This document shows, in pieces, positions 60,685 through 64,000 of a DNA stretch of 64,000 nt (position 1 is the stretch's first letter; the number at the start of each line of letters is the position of its first letter). The notes beneath the pieces are model-generated. The model saw only the letters and a program-made list of their open reading frames with translations, was not told the origin of the DNA and made no database searches. The position numbers were made by a program, and so were the translations under genes. Origin of the DNA: an uncultured Oscillibacter sp. (GTDB lineage Bacteria; Bacillota; Clostridia; Oscillospirales; Oscillospiraceae); assembly GCA_910578935.1 (NCBI GenBank), contig CAJTSM010000007.1, positions 65,413 through 129,412 on the forward strand, in the 5' to 3' direction.

Positions 60685-63502
60685 CCGGATAGAAACTTTC
60701 CAAATACTCCTCCGGCGTCAATTCCCCCCGCATAAATCTTTGATATGAATTTGACGCGGGAAACCGGTAGCCGCCGCAGCTGCCGTCTTCTCCCGGGTAA
60801 AGAGGGGGCAGGTCTCCAACAGTCCCTTCCGCACCGGGGACAGAGGGCAGCGGGGACGTCTTTCCGCTTTTTGGAACGCCGGAAATTTTCTCCATGTGAA
60901 AGTTCTCCACGAGCGGTTCCCCGCCGCCCAGAATAATCACCCGTTCCCTTCGCTGAGGGACGCCGTAATCAGCCGCGCAGACCTGTTCGACCCGGATCTT
61001 ACAGACGCATTTCCTCAGCTCGTTTTGGATCATCTCAAAAAACGTCCCCTTTTCCAGGTTTAAAATTCCCCGCACATTCTCAAAGACAAATCCTTCCGGC
61101 CGGATCGCCTCCACGATGCCCGCATAAGACTGAAACAGCCAATTCCGGAGATCACTGGCTCCCCTTCGGGTATTCGCCGTTGAAAAACCTTGGCAGGGGG
61201 GACCGCCTAACACAAACAGGGGCAGCTCCGGATGCGCCTCCCGGGCGGCGGCGGCTTTTGCTATGACCGCTTCCTGCACCTCTCGGGAATTGGCGTCACC
61301 CAGTATAACGTCACCGCCGAGATTTCTTCTGTACGTTTCCACAGCGTAACGGTCGATGTCGTTTCCAACCACCGGCGTCCAGCCCGCCCAAATAAAGCCA
61401 AGCGCAAGCCCCCCCGCCCCGCAGAACAAGTCGACGAACTGCCCTCTGAAGGGAATGCCCTTCGCAATCTGATAGGCCAACAGGGGCGGGACCGCGTTCC
61501 CAATCTGATTATTCACCGCGCCGTGAGGACCCAAAAATTCAAACGAGTCGGGAAAGCTCTGAAATCTGGCGGCTTCTCTCTGCGACATGGTCCGGTCCTG
61601 TTCGTAATGCATGTTGCACCCGTTTCCAGGGCGGTTAAAATATGTGCTGATCGTATACGCGGGCATATCCGGGCGCAGCCTGGCGTAATAGGTTGACCGG
61701 CTTCCCTTTCCCGCGCGATAGCTCTCCCGGATCTGCGCCAGCCTTTGGGAGGGTATACTTTCAGGAATATTTTTCCAATTTCCACCGGGAGGAACGCACC
61801 GGACCATCCGCAGGTCCAGCTCGCTGAGCGGCGATGCGTAATGGTTATAGATTGCGCGGTCCGCCCCGCTCTCCCCCGCGCCCTCCATATAGCCTCTGAG
61901 CAGGCGCTCCTTTTCTTCTTCCGTCAGTTTCAGCGCGTCCAAAACCAGCCTGTATGCCTCCGCCGGAATTCCATACAGCCTCGCTACGGCAAGTTCCAGC
62001 AAATCCTCAACATCTTCCCCCTGAAGCTGCCGGTCCACCAGTTCCAGAATCTCCGGCCGGACGCCCGGAGCCGGTACGCGAATCCGCTTCACGACTCCGG
62101 CGGAGACATGATTGGACACCAGCATGCTCCTCGCCTGATACTCATAAATTGTAGAGTTCATCACCGCAAGCAGCATTTTCATGTAGGGCAGCTCTTCCGC
62201 CCCGCCGCAGATTACGCCAAGGGAATTGCCGCAGATGTACCCTGGGGGCAAAAGCGTCGCCTGCATCCTCCTCGCCTGAGAATCCCTTGACACATCGCGC
62301 CAGACAATTTTGCTGCTGCCGGTGCTGGCAGGCGCCGCCAGATTCTCGTTCAAAAATAAACCGCCGCTCTCAAAAGAGTAGCGGCCAACCATATACCCTT
62401 TTGCAAACTCAATCTTTCCGCCGGAGGAGAGCTTTTCTTTCACCCTTGTCTCGTCCAATTCCCTGGTAAAACGCAGTCCATAACGGCCGCAATAATCCCC
62501 CGTGGCGGGGAAACGCTCCAAACACATCATAAGGGGAATCGATTCGATTCCCGTCTGAAGGGGAATGCGGTACTGTTGTCGCTTGATGTAGTCAAAGGCG
62601 GCGTCCCCGATCCGTTCCTCCCTCCAGGTATTTCTGGCGCTGTATATTCTCACCGCAAGATCCTGGGCAGCTCTCCCCCCGCACAGCACTGCGGAAACGC
62701 TCGCAATATCCGCACTGCCATACAGCTTCAAACCGGCGGGATAGTAAGAAATCCGCGCCGCTTTGAACTGTTCAAATATCCAATTCCGAAGTCTCCCCGA
62801 AACTTGATCGCCGAGCAGCGACGCCGGAGACACAATCCCGCAAATTCCGTCCCTTTTGATTAAACGGAGAGCCGCTTCCGTCCCGCACCGCGCAAGGTTC
62901 GTACCCCACCTTCCGAATTTAGGAGACGGCTGGGACAGGGAAAATTCCTCTTTCAGATATGCGTCATATCGCTCTATCACACGGCAATATTCCGCCATCT
63001 CTGTTTTCCCACCCTTTCCACCGAACAGCTTTTGCGGTTTCAACAGACCCCAGGGCGGATTTGTGACGCAAATGTCGTAGTTTGAACAGACCTCTTTGTA
63101 TTCCAAAAATGCGTCGGCAATCCTGGCGTCAATATCACAGGGAATCCCGCTTTCCGCGCTGAAAGACCGCACGGCCTTCTCCGCTTGCCGGACGGCCCCG
63201 GCGTCGATGTCCCAGACGGAAACCGCAACCTGCCGGCCGCTGAGAGCATGGTTTTTTAACAGTTCGGAAAGCAATTGAACAATCAGCCTTCCGTCTCCGC
63301 AGAACGGGTCGATGATCCGGACCGCCAGAGAAGCCGCGTCCGCCTTGAAAATGCCGCCGATCACTTCGCACATGTCTTCGGCGACTGTATGTTCCGTATA
63401 ATACTTTCCAAGGATTTTTTCATTCTCAGCGTCTGTCCGCGTAAAGCTTTCGACGAACTGATAGTATTCTCTGCTCCATTCGTTTGGGGATTTTCCCGTC
63501 AT
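60677..63502 (-). CDS. Fused N6-adenine / circularly permuted C5-cytosine DNA methyltransferase
   Basis: A 941-residue protein with two methyltransferases. N-terminal N6-adenine domain: SAM motif DPFCGDGRLI (65-74) and catalytic NPPW (148-151), with a target-recognition part to about 545. C-terminal C5 domain in permuted order: MSQREAARFQSFPD (639-652, motif IX side) and QIGNAVPPLLA (666-676, motif X) come before motif I DLFCGAGG (691-698), motif IV GGPPCQGFS with Cys770, motif VI ENVRGIL and motif VIII QRRERVIILG. Published Alw26I-type systems methylate A on one strand and C on the other, which this fusion explains. The ATG at 63502 is 9 bases after GGAGG; 63508 is the alternative. Confidence 0.9.
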   Translation of the reverse strand: MTGKSPNEWSREYYQFVESFTRTDAENEKILGKYYTEHTVAEDMCEVIGGIFKADAASLAVRIIDPFCGDGRLIVQLLSELLKNHALSGRQVAVSVWDIDAGAVRQAEKAVRSFSAESGIPCDIDARIADAFLEYKEVCSNYDICVTNPPWGLLKPQKLFGGKGGKTEMAEYCRVIERYDAYLKEEFSLSQPSPKFGRWGTNLARCGTEAALRLIKRDGICGIVSPASLLGDQVSGRLRNWIFEQFKAARISYYPAGLKLYGSADIASVSAVLCGGRAAQDLAVRIYSARNTWREERIGDAAFDYIKRQQYRIPLQTGIESIPLMMCLERFPATGDYCGRYGLRFTRELDETRVKEKLSSGGKIEFAKGYMVGRYSFESGGLFLNENLAAPASTGSSKIVWRDVSRDSQARRMQATLLPPGYICGNSLGVICGGAEELPYMKMLLAVMNSTIYEYQARSMLVSNHVSAGVVKRIRVPAPGVRPEILELVDRQLQGEDVEDLLELAVARLYGIPAEAYRLVLDALKLTEEEKERLLRGYMEGAGESGADRAIYNHYASPLSELDLRMVRCVPPGGNWKNIPESIPSQRLAQIRESYRAGKGSRSTYYARLRPDMPAYTISTYFNRPGNGCNMHYEQDRTMSQREAARFQSFPDSFEFLGPHGAVNNQIGNAVPPLLAYQIAKGIPFRGQFVDLFCGAGGLALGFIWAGWTPVVGNDIDRYAVETYRRNLGGDVILGDANSREVQEAVIAKAAAAREAHPELPLFVLGGPPCQGFSTANTRRGASDLRNWLFQSYAGIVEAIRPEGFVFENVRGILNLEKGTFFEMIQNELRKCVCKIRVEQVCAADYGVPQRRERVIILGGGEPLVENFHMEKISGVPKSGKTSPLPSVPGAEGTVGDLPPLYPGEDGSCGGYRFPASNSYQRFMRGELTPEEYLESFYPEK

Positions 63503-63570
63503 TGCCATGATCCTCCTGAGCGGACTTTTCCGGATCGTCCACCGTCTCTTTTCACGCTTGACCACGCCCA

Positions 63571-63599
63571 ATATTAGAGCATTTTTTATAAAAAGTCAA
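63571..63599 (-). promoter_or_regulatory. Promoter of the methyltransferase gene
   Basis: On the minus strand TTGACT (63599-63594), 17 bases and TAATAT (63576-63571). It overlaps longer in-frame starts, which supports the shorter protein. Confidence 0.75.
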
Positions 63600-63663
63600 C
63601 TGATCCCGCGTAAATAGGGCAAAACGATCCGGATTTCTCCGCCAGGAAAAGACCGGAATTTTT

Positions 63664-63825
63664 AGGTCTTATTGGAAAATTGGCGGAATGCCCAAGGGCG
63701 AGAAATTTTTTCGCCAATCAAGGCAAATTTTCGCAGACGGGATGCCGCCCGGCAAGAACATTTAATGTAGAGTGGCGGAAAAAGATCCGCTGTCAGGTGT
63801 TTCGCCATTTTTCAAACAAGGCCTA
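63664..63825 (+). repeat. 163-bp inverted-repeat element (MITE-like), copy C
   Basis: It matches copy B on the opposite strand: AATGCCCAAGGGCGAGAAAT, GCGGAAAAAGATCCGC and the end TTTTTCAAACAAGGCCTA. The left end (AGGTCTTATTGGAAAATTG) is more degenerate. It lies 7 bases beyond the 3' end of the downstream kinase gene. Confidence 0.68.
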
Positions 63826-63832
63826 AGCACGG

Positions 63833-64000
63833 TCATCCTTGGTAGAATGCCCTAATAAAGTGGAGGACATCCTCGCGGGAGCCGCGGAAGGGGCCGGGAG
63901 ACTCCATTTTCAGGGAAACCAGGGCGGTGCAGTACAGCAGGGCCTCTTCCATTCCCGCCCGCTGCCGCTCGGTGATGTACCCGGCAAACGTGGTGTCCCC
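63833..64000 (-). CDS. PfkB-family carbohydrate kinase, C-terminal fragment
   Basis: The last 55 codons of a minus-strand gene that continues past the window. The visible part starts at GDTTFAGYI, the Gly-Asp of the PfkB signature with the catalytic Asp, then MEEALLYCTALVSLKMESPG, which fits the family C-terminus. Substrate unknown. Confidence 0.8.
   Translation of the reverse strand, partial: GDTTFAGYITERQRAGMEEALLYCTALVSLKMESPGPFRGSREDVLHFIRAFYQG

Overview
The window looks like a chromosome segment of a GC-rich, spore-forming, anaerobic member of the Clostridia. An Oscillospiraceae-type gut bacterium (Flavonifractor/Oscillibacter-like) is my best guess. The evidence is Bacillota-type Shine-Dalgarno sites and sigma-A promoters, a UgpC/MsmX-type ATPase with the lysine-rich insert that I associate with this group, two Csp-like subtilases, a partial oxidative TCA arm and many carbohydrate and TRAP transporters. 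No rRNA, tRNA or CRISPR array was seen.

Layout. 1-3934: amino-sugar block (end of an ABC permease, nagB, nagA, multi-sugar ATPase). 4063-7738: rhodanese, ECF sigma/anti-sigma pair, small coiled-coil gene and ychF. 7745-9910: decayed accessory DNA with an integrase remnant. 10192-15488: TRAP transporter dctP-dctQ-dctM with its two-component system. 15762-17237: guanine riboswitch and guanine deaminase. 17846-22441: two tandem Csp-like subtilases divergent from a SpoIID-like/peptidoglycan-binding protein, probably spore or germination related. 22709-24799: orphan membrane TPR protein. 25013-30331: sigma-54 activator, a sigma-54 promoter, a dehydrogenase, a metallo-beta-lactamase-fold hydrolase and a sodium:solute symporter with a winged-helix-like tail. 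30530-30940: isolated transcription unit with a multi-hairpin RNA and a 29-codon ORF. 30983-38458: inositol-type catabolism (LacI regulator, symporter, iolG, two TIM-barrel isomerases, iolB-like). 38726-45294: LacI-controlled ABC sugar operon without its own ATPase, plus a GH4 glycosidase and a PfkB kinase. 45512-53135: cell-surface operon on the minus strand (MBOAT, AlgX/DHHW, SLH-transglutaminase, lipoprotein, M15 peptidase). 53347-58219: citrate synthase, aconitase and isocitrate dehydrogenase operon leading to 2-oxoglutarate. 58781-63502: convergent type IIS restriction-modification pair of the Alw26I/Eco31I/Esp3I type, whose methyltransferase fuses an N6-adenine domain to a circularly permuted C5-cytosine domain. 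63833-64000: end of another PfkB kinase.

Two repeat families cross these blocks: a ~163-bp element with terminal inverted repeats (copies at 15508, 22548 and 63664), and a looser hairpin-bounded intergenic element (near 6195, 37437 and 60448). The observations most worth follow-up are the symporter/winged-helix fusion, the structured RNA at 30530-30940, the permuted bifunctional methyltransferase and the inverted-repeat elements.
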